Below, in pieces: positions 14,535 to 23,263 of a stretch of 33,375 nucleotides of DNA. The notes under the pieces are model-generated. The model saw only the letters and a program-made list of their open reading frames with translations, had not been told where the DNA came from and did no database searches. The stretch comes from Bacteroidota bacterium (GTDB taxonomy: Bacteria > Bacteroidota > Bacteroidia > Chitinophagales > Chitinophagaceae): assembly GCA_023430465.1 (NCBI GenBank), contig JAEZAM010000148.1, forward strand, positions 1-33,375, written 5' to 3'. The translations under genes and the position numbers were made by a program. The first letter of the stretch is position 1; the number at the start of each line of letters is the position of its first letter.

Positions 14535-15704
14535 TTAAGCCTGGAAGAATCTCCGCGAGGAGCTGCTGATATCACGTAAATAGCGGACAGCAATTCGTTG
14601 TTCTCCGATCGCCATGAGCACGCTGGAAAGATTTGCTGTTTCATCAAAGTGCAGCAGGTACACGCCGCCATTGAAAGATGTTTGTGTCAGTCCAAGCGGA
14701 GTGAACACGCGTTGGATCTCCTCCCGGGACGCCGTTGTTTCCAGTTCGATGATCAGACCGTCTGATTTTTTTCCAGGCGTCGTATCCTGGTATTTCGGTT
14801 CGCCTTGTTTGAGAAAAATAACTTCTCTCGACACCTTTTCCACCTCGTACAATTGCTGGGAGCTTAAGATAATGGCGAGGGGCATGTGTTTCGACAGCGC
14901 CAGGTAGCGGAGGTCTTCGAGGATGACCTGTTGCGCCAGTACATCGAGATTCGCGAGCGGTTCATCCAGCAACAGCACTTCCGGTTTTTTCAGCAGGGTT
15001 CTTGCCAGTTCAAACCGCATTTTGTAGCCGGAAGAAATGCGTTGCCAGGTATAATTCCGAAACGGCCGAAGGCCCATTCGTGCGCAGATCATTTCTGTCC
15101 AGAGGATATTTCTTTTTCCCCGGAATCCATAATGGCTGGCGGTAAACTGCAGGTTTTCCATGAGCGAACCGTACCAGGGGTCAGGTCGTTGTGCGATGAA
15201 GGCCAGCCTCGTTTTTATGTCATAGGGGGTGTGTCTTTCAGGCAGGTTCGCAAGGCCATAGCTGATCTCGCCTGCATCGGGTGCCAGTTCACCATAGAGC
15301 AGCCGCAGCAGGGTGGTCTTGCCATTGCCGTTTTCGCCCACCAGTCCGGTGATACCGCCGGCATACAGCGAAAGGTCGATGTTTTTCAGCCGGAAGTTGC
15401 CACCTGCATAGGTTTTGCCGAGGCCTTTGGCAGTGAGTTTTGCTGCGGCGTGCTCGGGAGCATGGGTGAACTGGCTGTTCTCAATAAGCTGCAGCAGGCT
15501 TTCTACTTTTGGCAGCAACATATTGCTATCACTCGTTCCATGATCATCATACCAGTCGCAGAAGCGAAGTGTTTCTTCGTATATGGTGTCATTCCCCGTA
15601 TCGATAGCCAGGTCGAGGAGTCGCCGGTAACCGAGGTGTTGGTCGTTATTGGCGAACCATCCATAAACTTCCTGCAGATCAGCCCGGGTGGTAGTTAAGT
15701 GCAT
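14535..15704 (-). CDS. ABC transporter ATPase with N-terminal helical extension
   Basis: This 389-residue ATPase carries about 85 extra residues before the ABC core, starting HLTTTRADLQEVYGWFANN and likely helical. Core motifs are Walker A GENGNGKTT (123-131), Q-loop Gln172, a non-standard signature ISSGYKMR (223-230) and Walker B EVLLLDEP (242-249). In the switch region the usual His is Gln (SSQQLYEVE, 281-289). A C-terminal domain of about 80 residues (310-389) follows. Genes upstream and downstream suggest pairing with the 13026 permease. The Gln in place of the H-loop His may slow hydrolysis; that is inference. Confidence 0.85.
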   Translation of the reverse strand: MHLTTTRADLQEVYGWFANNDQHLGYRRLLDLAIDTGNDTIYEETLRFCDWYDDHGTSDSNMLLPKVESLLQLIENSQFTHAPEHAAAKLTAKGLGKTYAGGNFRLKNIDLSLYAGGITGLVGENGNGKTTLLRLLYGELAPDAGEISYGLANLPERHTPYDIKTRLAFIAQRPDPWYGSLMENLQFTASHYGFRGKRNILWTEMICARMGLRPFRNYTWQRISSGYKMRFELARTLLKKPEVLLLDEPLANLDVLAQQVILEDLRYLALSKHMPLAIILSSQQLYEVEKVSREVIFLKQGEPKYQDTTPGKKSDGLIIELETTASREEIQRVFTPLGLTQTSFNGGVYLLHFDETANLSSVLMAIGEQRIAVRYLRDISSSSRRFFQA

Positions 15705-15770
15705 AGCAAATTATTTATCCTGCAACAATGTAATCAGGAAAAACGCGGGAATGAAATCTGTGACGGGAAA

Positions 15771-16484
15771 TCAGGAAAAGTGTTGGCCGGCTGGAGCAGT
15801 TTCCCTGCGCTTGTCGCTTTCGATGACGCCATCGCGAAGCCGGACGATGCGGTGGGCATGGTTGGCAATGTCTTCTTCATGGGTTACGAGTACCACGGTA
15901 TTTCCCTGGGCGTGGATGCTTCCAAAGATATCCATGATCTCGTAGGAGGTCTTTGTGTCAAGGTTACCGGTTGGTTCATCGGCGAGTATCAGTGCAGGGT
16001 CATTCACCAGGGCGCGTGCAATGGCCACCCGCTGCGACTGGCCGCCGCTCAATTCGTTGGGCTTATGATGTGACCGCTCGGTGAGATTCACCAGGCTAAG
16101 CACGTGCATGGCTTTTTCATTGCGTTGTTTTCTTCCCATGCCGGCATACACAAGAGGCAGGGCAACGTTTTCCAATGCGGTAAGGCGGGGCAGGAGGTTA
16201 AATTGCTGGAATACGAAACCAATTTCTTTGTTGCGGATCTCGGCGAGTGCATTGTCCGGCATCTTGCTCACATCGTGTCCGTTCAGAATATAAGTACCCG
16301 AAGTAGGTGTGTCCAGGCAGCCCAGTATGTTCATGAGGGTGCTTTTGCCTGAACCGGAGGGGCCCATCAGCGCTACGTATTCATTCCGCGAAATATCAAG
16401 TGATAATCCTTTCAGTACCTCCAGGACATTTTTGCCCATGACGTAGTTTTTGCGGATGCCGGTAAGGTGGAGTATGGGTTCCAT
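15771..16484 (-). CDS. ABC transporter ATP-binding protein (MacB/LolD type)
   Basis: This 237-residue cytosolic ATPase has canonical motifs: Walker A GPSGSGKST (41-49), Q-loop VFQQFNLLPR (91-100), signature LSGGQ (145-149), Walker B LILADEP (165-171) and H-loop His202. The NEYVALMGPSGSGKSTLMNILGCLD and ADEPTGNLDTKTS phrases place it in the MacB/LolD/FtsE group that powers mechanotransmission-type permeases. No MacB-like permease is in the window. The gene is 17 bases downstream of gatC on the same strand. Substrate cannot be named. Confidence 0.9.
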   Translation of the reverse strand: MEPILHLTGIRKNYVMGKNVLEVLKGLSLDISRNEYVALMGPSGSGKSTLMNILGCLDTPTSGTYILNGHDVSKMPDNALAEIRNKEIGFVFQQFNLLPRLTALENVALPLVYAGMGRKQRNEKAMHVLSLVNLTERSHHKPNELSGGQSQRVAIARALVNDPALILADEPTGNLDTKTSYEIMDIFGSIHAQGNTVVLVTHEEDIANHAHRIVRLRDGVIESDKRRETAPAGQHFS

Positions 16485-16501
16485 ATTGATACGCCTGGTT
16501 T

Positions 16502-16792
16502 CTATTTGCGGATGACTTTTGGTACCTGGAAGAATGTGCCATCATGAAGCGGTGCGTTCTTCAGCGCTTCTTCGCGGGTAACGGTGCCGTGTACGATGTC
16601 GTCCCGCAGCACATTCACCTGGTCGGTCATGTGCAGGAGTGGCTCCACGTTATTGAGGTCGAGTTCGTTGAGCTTTTCAACAAAAGCGATCATCCGCTGG
16701 AGATCCTCGCGGATAGCGGCTTTTTCCCCGGCTTCAAAGTTCAGCCGGGCGAGATTGGCGAGTTTGTCGACCATGGCGTCGTTTACTTCCAT
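16502..16792 (-). CDS. gatC: Asp-tRNA(Asn)/Glu-tRNA(Gln) amidotransferase subunit C
   Basis: This 96-residue protein is the small stabilising subunit of the GatCAB amidotransferase, which converts Glu-tRNA(Gln) to Gln-tRNA(Gln) and Asp-tRNA(Asn) to Asn-tRNA(Asn). The N-terminal KLANLARLNF helix and the DQVNVLRDDIVHGTVTREEALKNAP and FFQVPKVIRK segments are characteristic. Subunits A and B are not in the window, as is common in Bacteroidota. It heads the minus-strand run toward the ABC genes and has a TATATTTG box four bases before its ATG. Confidence 0.94.
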   Translation of the reverse strand: MEVNDAMVDKLANLARLNFEAGEKAAIREDLQRMIAFVEKLNELDLNNVEPLLHMTDQVNVLRDDIVHGTVTREEALKNAPLHDGTFFQVPKVIRK

Positions 16793-16796
16793 GGAA

Positions 16797-16804
16797 CAAA
16801 TATA
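16797..16804 (-). promoter_or_regulatory. -7 box, gatC (TATATTTG)
   Basis: The minus strand has a perfect TAnnTTTG match with four bases to the gatC ATG. The AAGGTTGTCAACCTT dyad starts four bases upstream of the box, within the region a sigma factor or regulator would contact. Confidence 0.5.
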
Positions 16805-16807
16805 ACC

Positions 16808-16855
16808 AAGGTTGTCAACCTTCTAAAGGTTGACAACATTATAAAGGTTGACAAC
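16808..16855. repeat. GGTTGACAAC repeat cluster between gatC and trpS
   Basis: AAGGTTGTCAACCTT (16808-16822) is an odd-centred perfect palindrome. It is followed by two direct copies of AAAGGTTGACAAC at 16825-16837 and 16843-16855, 18 bases apart. The cluster sits directly upstream of gatC and about 150 bases upstream of trpS. It could be an operator array or an interspersed repeat. Confidence 0.75.
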
Positions 16856-17009
16856 TTGTCGAAAACGCGTAGTAAAGACCGCTTCGAAAGGGTGAGAACA
16901 CCGCCCGCTGTCCGTTTTGTACCTAAACCACCCATTTTACCCAAGCAGGATAACCCATTCTGTTTATCTTCGCTCCCCTGCTACCGGAAAAAACCGGTAA
17001 GGCATTGAT

Positions 17010-18011
17010 ATGGCAGAAAAACAGCGGGTAATGAGCGGTATCCGGCCAACAGGATACCTGCACCTCGGCAACTATTTTGGCGCACTGCGTAACTACGTAC
17101 GCATGCAGGAAGATTACAACTGCTTTTTCATGGTGGCCGACTGGCATTCCCTGACCACCCACCCCGATACCAAAGAACTGCGCAGCAGCGTGATGCGCGT
17201 ACTTGCTGAAAACATTGCCGCCGGACTGGATCCCGAAAAAGCCTGCCTGTTCCTGCAAAGTTCAGTGCCCGAGATCGCCGAGCTCTACCTGATGCTGAAT
17301 ATGCTCGCCTATAAAGGCGAACTGGAAAAGACCCCCACATTCAAAGACAAGGTACGCCTGCAGCCCAATAACGTCAACGCGGGCCTGCTCACCTATCCCG
17401 TGCTCATGAGCGCTGATATCCTCGTCCATCGTGCACTGTATGTCCCGGTGGGCAAAGACCAGGAACAGCATCTCGAGATCGCAAGGAACTATGCCCAGCG
17501 CTTCAATCACCGCTATGGCGAGCTCTTCCCGGAACCCCATGCCTTTAATTTTGGCGAAAGCCTGGTAAAGATCCCCAGCCTGGACGGTGCCGGCAAGATG
17601 AGCAAAAGCGAAAACCAGATGGCCACACTCTATCTTTCGGATTCGGATGAACTGATCAGGAAAAAAATAAAGAAAGCGAAATCAGACCAGGGGCCGACCG
17701 AACCGGGTACCCCCATGCCGGATTATATCAACAACCTGTTCCTCCTCCTGGAGCTTGTGTCCGCGCCCGATGTGGTTGCGAAATTCCGGAGTGATTACGA
17801 CAATGCAGTTATCCGGTATGGCGATATGAAAGAACAGCTCGGTACCGACATGATAAAATTCATTTCTCCCATCCGGGAAAAAGCGGAAAGTATCTTTCAT
17901 GATGAAAAATACCTGGCCGCCGTGGTGGAATCAGGGGCAGCCAAAGCACGGCAGAGCGCGGGTGAAACGATGCGAATGGCCAGGGAAATCATGGGGCTCA
18001 AGTATTTTTAA
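17010..18011 (+). CDS. trpS: Tryptophanyl-tRNA synthetase
   Basis: This 333-residue class Ic aminoacyl-tRNA synthetase charges tRNA(Trp). The HIGH-equivalent motif is HLGN at residues 18-21 in the IRPTGYLHLGNYFGALRN segment, and KMSKS is at 196-200. GKDQEQHLEIARN lies in the active site region. Length matches bacterial TrpS. The ATG at 17010 gives a standard short N terminus. A TATCTTCG box (one mismatch) lies about 37 bases upstream. A deoxynucleoside kinase gene follows on the same strand after 58 bases. Confidence 0.97.
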   Translation: MAEKQRVMSGIRPTGYLHLGNYFGALRNYVRMQEDYNCFFMVADWHSLTTHPDTKELRSSVMRVLAENIAAGLDPEKACLFLQSSVPEIAELYLMLNMLAYKGELEKTPTFKDKVRLQPNNVNAGLLTYPVLMSADILVHRALYVPVGKDQEQHLEIARNYAQRFNHRYGELFPEPHAFNFGESLVKIPSLDGAGKMSKSENQMATLYLSDSDELIRKKIKKAKSDQGPTEPGTPMPDYINNLFLLLELVSAPDVVAKFRSDYDNAVIRYGDMKEQLGTDMIKFISPIREKAESIFHDEKYLAAVVESGAAKARQSAGETMRMAREIMGLKYF

Positions 18012-18069
18012 AAAACTACCAGCATTCCGAAAAGAAGTTTTACTTTAAGCATTCGGGCAAAAAAAGATT

Positions 18070-18705
18070 ATGGCAAAATCGAGGAAACCAAAACATATCG
18101 CCGTTGCCGGCAACATTGGCGCCGGCAAGACCACACTGACTGAAATGCTGAGCAAGCACTATAAGTGGATTCCCAACTTCGAAGACGTTGACCATAATCC
18201 CTACCTCATGGATTTTTATGAGGACATGCCCCGCTGGAGTTTTAACCTGCAGATATATTTCCTCAACAGCAGGCTTCAACAACTCGTCGAGATACAGAAA
18301 GGCACAGAAACGGTTATCCAGGACAGGACCATCTACGAAGATGCCAACATCTTTGCGCCCAATCTCCATGAAATGGGCCTGATGAGCAAGCGTGATTTCG
18401 ACAATTATTTCAATTTTTTCCAGACACTGAAAACCCTGGTCCAGCCACCGGATCTGCTCATTTATCTCAATGCATCCGTACCAACCCTGGTAGGACAGAT
18501 CCAGAAGCGCGGCAGGGAATATGAAGAAAATATCCGGCTGGATTACCTCAAGCGGCTGAACGAGTACTACAACAAATGGATCGAGGCATATAAAGAAGGT
18601 CCATTACTGGTGATCAACGTAGACAAGAACAAGTTCGCCGAAAAAGACGAGGACTTCGGGGAGATCATCAGCAAGGTGGACGGTCAGCTCTACGGCCTGT
18701 TCTGA
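18070..18705 (+). CDS. Deoxynucleoside kinase
   Basis: This 211-residue kinase of the dCK/dGK family phosphorylates deoxynucleosides in the salvage pathway. It has the P-loop GNIGAGKTT (residues 14-22), the DRT motif (85-87, in VIQDRTIYEDANIF) and an Arg-rich lid with QKRGREYEENIR. The family covers deoxyadenosine, deoxyguanosine and deoxycytidine kinases; specificity is not clear from sequence. The ATG at 18070 is preceded by an A-rich tract. Confidence 0.93.
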   Translation: MAKSRKPKHIAVAGNIGAGKTTLTEMLSKHYKWIPNFEDVDHNPYLMDFYEDMPRWSFNLQIYFLNSRLQQLVEIQKGTETVIQDRTIYEDANIFAPNLHEMGLMSKRDFDNYFNFFQTLKTLVQPPDLLIYLNASVPTLVGQIQKRGREYEENIRLDYLKRLNEYYNKWIEAYKEGPLLVINVDKNKFAEKDEDFGEIISKVDGQLYGLF

Positions 18706-18778
18706 TTTTAGCAAGGAAATTTATTTTTATTTAACGGATGCCACCGCACGACAGGGCGCGCTCGTCCGTTTACTGACC

Positions 18779-19312
18779 ATGAAAATCCCTGCGTTCATTT
18801 TCCTGCTTTTACTGGCTGCCATGTCCTGCTTTTCCCAGCAGGCAGGCGATGCGATCAACTGGAAGAAAGGGCAGAAGCTGACATGGGCAGACTACAAAGG
18901 CTCACCAAAGCCCGAAAGCGGTGCTGCTGCTTCAACAGCCACGCTGATCACCATCGGCTACAACATTGGTCCGGCTGGGTTTACGTATAAGATCAGCAGT
19001 ACCTTTTCACCCTCCAAATCATGGGTGCTCCATAAAACGGATCATATACTTGGGCATGAGCAGGGGCATTTCGATATTGCTGAAATCTATGCGCGCAAAC
19101 TTCACCAGCGCATGAAGGACTATAAATTTGATAAGGAAAACTATTCCACCCAGCTTCGGAAAATATACGATGATACGGTGCGCGAAAAAGAGTCTATGCA
19201 GGAAGCGTATGATCGGGAGACCAACCATAGCATCGACAAGGACAAGCAGGCGGAATGGCTCAGCCGGATCGCGAAGCTGTTAAAGGAAACTGAACCCTGG
19301 AGCGATTACTGA
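18779..19312 (+). CDS. DUF922-like secreted putative metalloprotease
   Basis: This 177-residue exported protein has an N-terminal signal (MKIPAFIFLLLLAAMSCFSQ); Cys17 could also make it a lipoprotein. The body begins with WKKGQKLTWADYKGSPK and contains LGHEQGHFDIAE, an HExxH zinc-site motif with His93, Glu94 and His97. The late segment ETNHSIDKDKQAEWLSRI is typical of DUF922 proteins. Zinc protease activity is predicted from HExxH but not established for the family. It follows the kinase gene by 73 bases and overlaps the convergent pckA stop by seven bases. Confidence 0.85.
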   Translation: MKIPAFIFLLLLAAMSCFSQQAGDAINWKKGQKLTWADYKGSPKPESGAAASTATLITIGYNIGPAGFTYKISSTFSPSKSWVLHKTDHILGHEQGHFDIAEIYARKLHQRMKDYKFDKENYSTQLRKIYDDTVREKESMQEAYDRETNHSIDKDKQAEWLSRIAKLLKETEPWSDY

Positions 19313-20928
19313 TTATTCTCCTTCACAACAGGTGCAGCAGCCAGAATAGCCGCCTCCACACCTTCCCTGTATTTCTCAAAATTCTTCACGAACAGCGATG
19401 CAAGCATGTTGGCCTGTTTGTCGTAAGCTTCCTTATCCTTCCACGTGTTGCGTGGATGGAGAAGTTCTGCGGGCACGCCGGGACAATTGTCGGGAATTTC
19501 CATGCCGAACACATCGTGGCGGCTGAAGCTGGCATTGTCGAGTTCGCCATTTAAAGCCGCTGTGATCATAGCCCGTGTATACGAAAGCTTCATCCGGTTG
19601 CCGACACCGTAGGGCCCGCCGGTCCAGCCGGTATTGATCAGCCATACGTTGACATTGTGTTCCTGCATTTTTTTACCGAGCATCGCTGCGTATTTTCCGG
19701 GATGCAGTGGGAGAAATGGCGCACCGAAACAGGCGCTGAATGTGGGCTTGGGTTCGGTGACGCCCGCTTCTGTACCGGCAACTTTTGCGGTATATCCGGA
19801 AATGAACTGGTACATGGCCTGGGCGGCATTCAGCCGGGATACCGGAGGCAATACTCCAAAGGCATCACAGGTGAGGAAGAAGATATTTTTTGGCAATCCA
19901 CCCACAGATGGTTCTGCCGCATTGCCAATGAAATGAAGCGGGTAGGAGACACGGGTATTTTCGGTGATGCTGCCATCATCAAAGTTGATACGATTTGTGC
20001 CTGGATGAAAGGCGACATTCTCCACCAGCGCTCCCGGCCGGATGGCCTGGAAGATCTCCGGCTCTTTCTCCTCGGAGAGATTGATTGTTTTTGCATAGCA
20101 ACCACCTTCGAAATTGAAGATTCCGTCAGCAGTCCAGCCATGTTCATCATCACCGATCAATTGGCGGGCCGGGTCAGCACTCAGCGTGGTCTTGCCCGTC
20201 CCACTCAATCCAAAGAATACAGCAGTGTCGCCGTCTTTACCAATATTGGCACTGCAATGCATGCTCAGTACATTTTCTTCGTGCGGGAGGACGTAGTTGA
20301 GTATGGTAAAAATTCCTTTTTTCATTTCACCGGTGTAACCTGATCCCGCAATGAGAATGGTTTTATGTTTAAATGAAACCACCGATGCATTGTGCTGGCG
20401 GGTGCCACAGATCGCAGGATCAAGGCGCAGGCCGGGTGCGGATATGATGTGCCAGTCAGGTTTGAAACCTTCCAGCTCCTCTTCTGCGGGGCGGAGGAAC
20501 ATGTTGTACGCAAAAAGGTTGTTCCAGGGCTTTTCGTTGATCACGCGGATGTTGAGCCTGTAGCGCTCATCGGCACAGGCATAGCAGTCCCGTACCCAAA
20601 GTTCTTTTTGTTTATCGAGATAGGAAATGATGGTTTCGTATATGGTATCATAGGAGGAAGGCTCCATTGGGATGTTAAACTCATTCCAATGGACTGTCTC
20701 CGCAGTAATATCATCGGTGATAATGAATTTGTCTTTTGGGGACCGACCGGTGAACTCGCCCGTGCGGATGACAAGCGCGCCGGTATCATTCAGCACACCT
20801 TCGCCGATCCGGAGGGTGTCTTCCACCAGTTCTTCCGGTGTAGACTGGTAATGTACTTTTTCAACGTTTTCGAGACCAAGACGGGAAATATTGCGCGATG
20901 GGAGAGAGATCACGGAGGTAAAAGACAT
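19306..20928 (-). CDS. pckA: Phosphoenolpyruvate carboxykinase (ATP)
   Basis: This 540-residue enzyme interconverts oxaloacetate plus ATP with phosphoenolpyruvate, CO2 and ADP, the entry step of gluconeogenesis. The kinase-type P-loop GLSGTGKTTLS is at residues 240-250, followed by the metal and nucleotide region LIGDDEHGW. The RSPKDKFI and GEMKKGIFTILNYVLP segments are standard for the ATP-type family. Length is normal. A strong Bacteroidota promoter lies 25 bases upstream of the ATG. The gene is not in an operon. Confidence 0.97.
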   Translation of the reverse strand: MSFTSVISLPSRNISRLGLENVEKVHYQSTPEELVEDTLRIGEGVLNDTGALVIRTGEFTGRSPKDKFIITDDITAETVHWNEFNIPMEPSSYDTIYETIISYLDKQKELWVRDCYACADERYRLNIRVINEKPWNNLFAYNMFLRPAEEELEGFKPDWHIISAPGLRLDPAICGTRQHNASVVSFKHKTILIAGSGYTGEMKKGIFTILNYVLPHEENVLSMHCSANIGKDGDTAVFFGLSGTGKTTLSADPARQLIGDDEHGWTADGIFNFEGGCYAKTINLSEEKEPEIFQAIRPGALVENVAFHPGTNRINFDDGSITENTRVSYPLHFIGNAAEPSVGGLPKNIFFLTCDAFGVLPPVSRLNAAQAMYQFISGYTAKVAGTEAGVTEPKPTFSACFGAPFLPLHPGKYAAMLGKKMQEHNVNVWLINTGWTGGPYGVGNRMKLSYTRAMITAALNGELDNASFSRHDVFGMEIPDNCPGVPAELLHPRNTWKDKEAYDKQANMLASLFVKNFEKYREGVEAAILAAAPVVKENNQ

Positions 20929-20952
20929 AAGGGCAATCGTTTAATGTGGCTA

Positions 20953-20985
20953 CAAAAGTAAGCCACAATTTCCGGTATATACAAA
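20953..20985 (-). promoter_or_regulatory. Bacteroidota promoter of pckA
   Basis: The minus strand has TTTG at 20985-20982, a 21-base spacer and TACTTTTG at 20960-20953, a full match to the -33/-7 consensus. The predicted start is near 20949, giving a leader of about 20 bases. GTGGCT and AGCCAC arms flank the -7 box (20946-20966) as an inverted repeat, a possible operator. Confidence 0.75.
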
Positions 20986-21189
20986 CGAGTGTTAGTGCGA
21001 CACATTAGAATTTTCGCAGTCAGGGTCGGGTTTTTGAAAGAAAATTGCATTTTGGAGGCGTTTTTTTATATTTTTTCCAACATAAAACGATTAGCGCTTG
21101 AAAATCTTAGAAAAATGTTTTTTTCCTGGCCAACGCGCACATATTTTTAATCTGCTAACTTGCAGTCCTGCAAAACATTAGCTGACATC

Positions 21190-22479
21190 ATGAAGAATCT
21201 CCCCCTCGATCCCGCCATATTTACGCTCAACCGCGAGCGCTTCACTGCGCGGATGAAACCCAACTCCATCGCCATTTTCGTCAGCAATGACGAGGTACCC
21301 AGCAATGGCGATGCGCTTTACCGCTTTGCCCAGAACAGTGACCTGTACTGGCTTTCGGGTATTACCCAGGAAGACAGCATGGTCATTCTTTATCCCGATA
21401 ACCCCGATCCTAAATACCGGGAAGTGCTGGTGCTGGTTCGCCCCAACGAGCTCAAGGAGAAGTGGGATGGTAAACGCTTGCGGGCCGCAGAAGCAAAGGC
21501 CATGAGCGGCATGCAGACTGTTGTATGGCTGGATGCCCTGGACGGACTGCTGCAACCCTGGATCCATCTGGCCGATACCATCTATCTTGATACCAATGAG
21601 AATGACCGCAAGGCCAGCCTGGTGCGCAGCCGCGATTACCGGTTTGTTGATGAAATGCGCAGCCGCTACCCGCTTCATGCCTATGAACGCGCGGCGAAAA
21701 TCATGAAAGATCTGCGTGGCATCAAGACGGAAGGGGAGGTGAAAGTACTGCAACAGGCCATCGACATCACGGATAACACATTTCGCCGTATACTGAAATT
21801 TGTGAAGCCGGGCGTCATGGAATATGAGATCGAAGCGGAAATCGTCCATTCTTTTCTCAGTCAGCGGGCGAGCGGTGAAGCATATGGCAGCATCATTGCC
21901 AGCGGTGACCGGGCACGCACATTGCATTATGTTTCCAATAACCAGGAGTGCCTGGATGGCGAACTGATCCTGATGGATTTTGGTGCGGCATACGGGGGTT
22001 ATTGTGCCGACCTGACACGGACAATTCCGGTCAATGGAAAATTTACCGAACGGCAGAAAGAAGTGTATAATGCCTGCCTTCACCTGCACAATTATGCTAA
22101 ATCTTTATTGAAACCAGGTATCACGATCATCGATTACACCGATAAAGTGGGAGACGAGGCCAGCCGGCAGTTTGAGAAGCTTGGGCTTATCAGTGCTGCG
22201 GATATCAAAAATGAGGATCCTGAAAACCGTGCTTACCGCAAATATCTTTATCACGGCATCTCTCACCACCTGGGTATCGATGTGCATGATCTCGGAACCA
22301 GAACCGCACCCATCGAACCGGGCATGGTGCTGACTGTGGAGCCCGGAATTTATATTGAAGAAGAGAAAATGGGTATACGGATCGAGAACAACGTCTGGAT
22401 CACTGAAACGGGCAACATCGATCTCATGAAAAATATACCGATCACCGTCGAGGAGATTGAGAGCCTCATGAAAAAATAA
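21190..22479 (+). CDS. pepP: Xaa-Pro aminopeptidase (M24B)
   Basis: This protein of 429 residues removes the N-terminal residue from peptides with proline at position 2. It has the N-terminal creatinase-like domain (NSIAIFVSNDEVPSNGDALYRFAQNSDLYWLSG). The C-terminal pita-bread domain carries metal ligands in LMDFGAAYGGYCADLTRTIPV, GISHHLGIDVHD, LTVEPGIYI and GIRIENNVWIT. No signal peptide is seen, so it is cytosolic. The frame extends to a TTG at 21160, but ATG 21190 begins the conserved LDPAIFTLNRERF. It starts a plus-strand run ending at 26676. Confidence 0.93.
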   Translation: MKNLPLDPAIFTLNRERFTARMKPNSIAIFVSNDEVPSNGDALYRFAQNSDLYWLSGITQEDSMVILYPDNPDPKYREVLVLVRPNELKEKWDGKRLRAAEAKAMSGMQTVVWLDALDGLLQPWIHLADTIYLDTNENDRKASLVRSRDYRFVDEMRSRYPLHAYERAAKIMKDLRGIKTEGEVKVLQQAIDITDNTFRRILKFVKPGVMEYEIEAEIVHSFLSQRASGEAYGSIIASGDRARTLHYVSNNQECLDGELILMDFGAAYGGYCADLTRTIPVNGKFTERQKEVYNACLHLHNYAKSLLKPGITIIDYTDKVGDEASRQFEKLGLISAADIKNEDPENRAYRKYLYHGISHHLGIDVHDLGTRTAPIEPGMVLTVEPGIYIEEEKMGIRIENNVWITETGNIDLMKNIPITVEEIESLMKK

Positions 22480-22483
22480 CTTA

Positions 22484-22491
22484 TATCTTTC
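22484..22491 (+). promoter_or_regulatory. -7 box, pssA (TATCTTTC)
   Basis: TATCTTTC differs from TAnnTTTG only at the last base and has four bases between it and the pssA ATG, the same spacing as the trmD, gatC and 8504 boxes. It lies just after the pepP stop. Confidence 0.4.
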
Positions 22492-22495
22492 AGGG

Positions 22496-23263
22496 ATGAA
22501 GCAAATTCCTAATCTGTTCACATTACTGAACCTCGTCTTTGGCTGCCTTGCCATTGTGGTGGCCCTGCAGAATGGTATCATGATCATCAAAGCAGAAGAC
22601 GGAACGGAGGAATTGGTCCAGCTCCCGGAAAAGATATGGATGGCTTCGCTTTTCATCGGCCTCGCAGCCGTGGTTGATTTCCTGGACGGGTTCCTTGCCC
22701 GTCTGCTTGGCGCTGATTCGGCTATGGGAAAACAGCTCGATTCGCTGGCGGACATTGTCAGCTTCGGTGTGGCGCCATCCGTCATCCTATACCAGTTCCT
22801 GCGGCTTGGCTATGCTGCAGAGCCCGATGGTATTGAGACCTCGATCGGTTACCTGGTTCCTTCTTTTCTATTCGCTGCTGCGGGCGCATGGCGACTGGCG
22901 CGGTATAACATCGATACCACGCAGACCAATTCATTCCGCGGTGTGCCTATCCCGGCCGCCGGCCTGATGGTTGCTTCCTTTCCCCTCATTTACTGGTACT
23001 CCTCCCATGACTGGGCAAGGGAGCTGTTGCTGAACGTTTATTTCATCTATGGGATCATCGTTATCCTTTCATTGCTCATGGTGAGCAGGCTTCCCATGCT
23101 TGCGTTTAAATTTCGCAGTACCAAGATCGCCGACCTGCTTCCGCTGATCATTATTGCGGCCGTGGGCGTTGCCAGTGCCATTTTTTTACAATGGCTTGCC
23201 GTGCCGGTCACCTTCCTCGCTTATGTTTTAATATCTTTGCTTTTTAAAAATAAATTCGCATGA
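22496..23263 (+). CDS. pssA: CDP-diacylglycerol--serine O-phosphatidyltransferase
   Basis: This 255-residue membrane enzyme makes phosphatidylserine from CDP-diacylglycerol and serine, on the way to phosphatidylethanolamine. The CDP-alcohol phosphotransferase signature D-x2-DG-x2-AR-x8-G-x3-D-x3-D spans Asp61 to Asp86 (DFLDGFLAR, then GKQLDSLAD). About seven hydrophobic helices are visible. The ATG at 22496 is 16 bases after pepP, and the stop overlaps the purS start by four bases (ATGA). A phosphatidylserine decarboxylase gene is not in the window. Confidence 0.94.
   Translation: MKQIPNLFTLLNLVFGCLAIVVALQNGIMIIKAEDGTEELVQLPEKIWMASLFIGLAAVVDFLDGFLARLLGADSAMGKQLDSLADIVSFGVAPSVILYQFLRLGYAAEPDGIETSIGYLVPSFLFAAAGAWRLARYNIDTTQTNSFRGVPIPAAGLMVASFPLIYWYSSHDWARELLLNVYFIYGIIVILSLLMVSRLPMLAFKFRSTKIADLLPLIIIAAVGVASAIFLQWLAVPVTFLAYVLISLLFKNKFA
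23232..23239 (+). promoter_or_regulatory. -7 box within pssA, for purS (TATCTTTG)
   Basis: A perfect TAnnTTTG match lies in the last codons of pssA, 20 bases before the purS ATG. It could give purS an independent transcript with a leader of about 17 bases. No -33 TTTG is at the right distance. Confidence 0.4.

Noticed and set aside
14886..15698. 270-residue ORF antisense to the ABC ATPase
   Set aside because: It is a shadow of a gene with intact Walker motifs and shows no protein-family character of its own.
21178..22089. 303-residue ORF antisense to pepP
   Set aside because: It lies fully opposite a well-conserved enzyme gene and has no recognisable domain or promoter.
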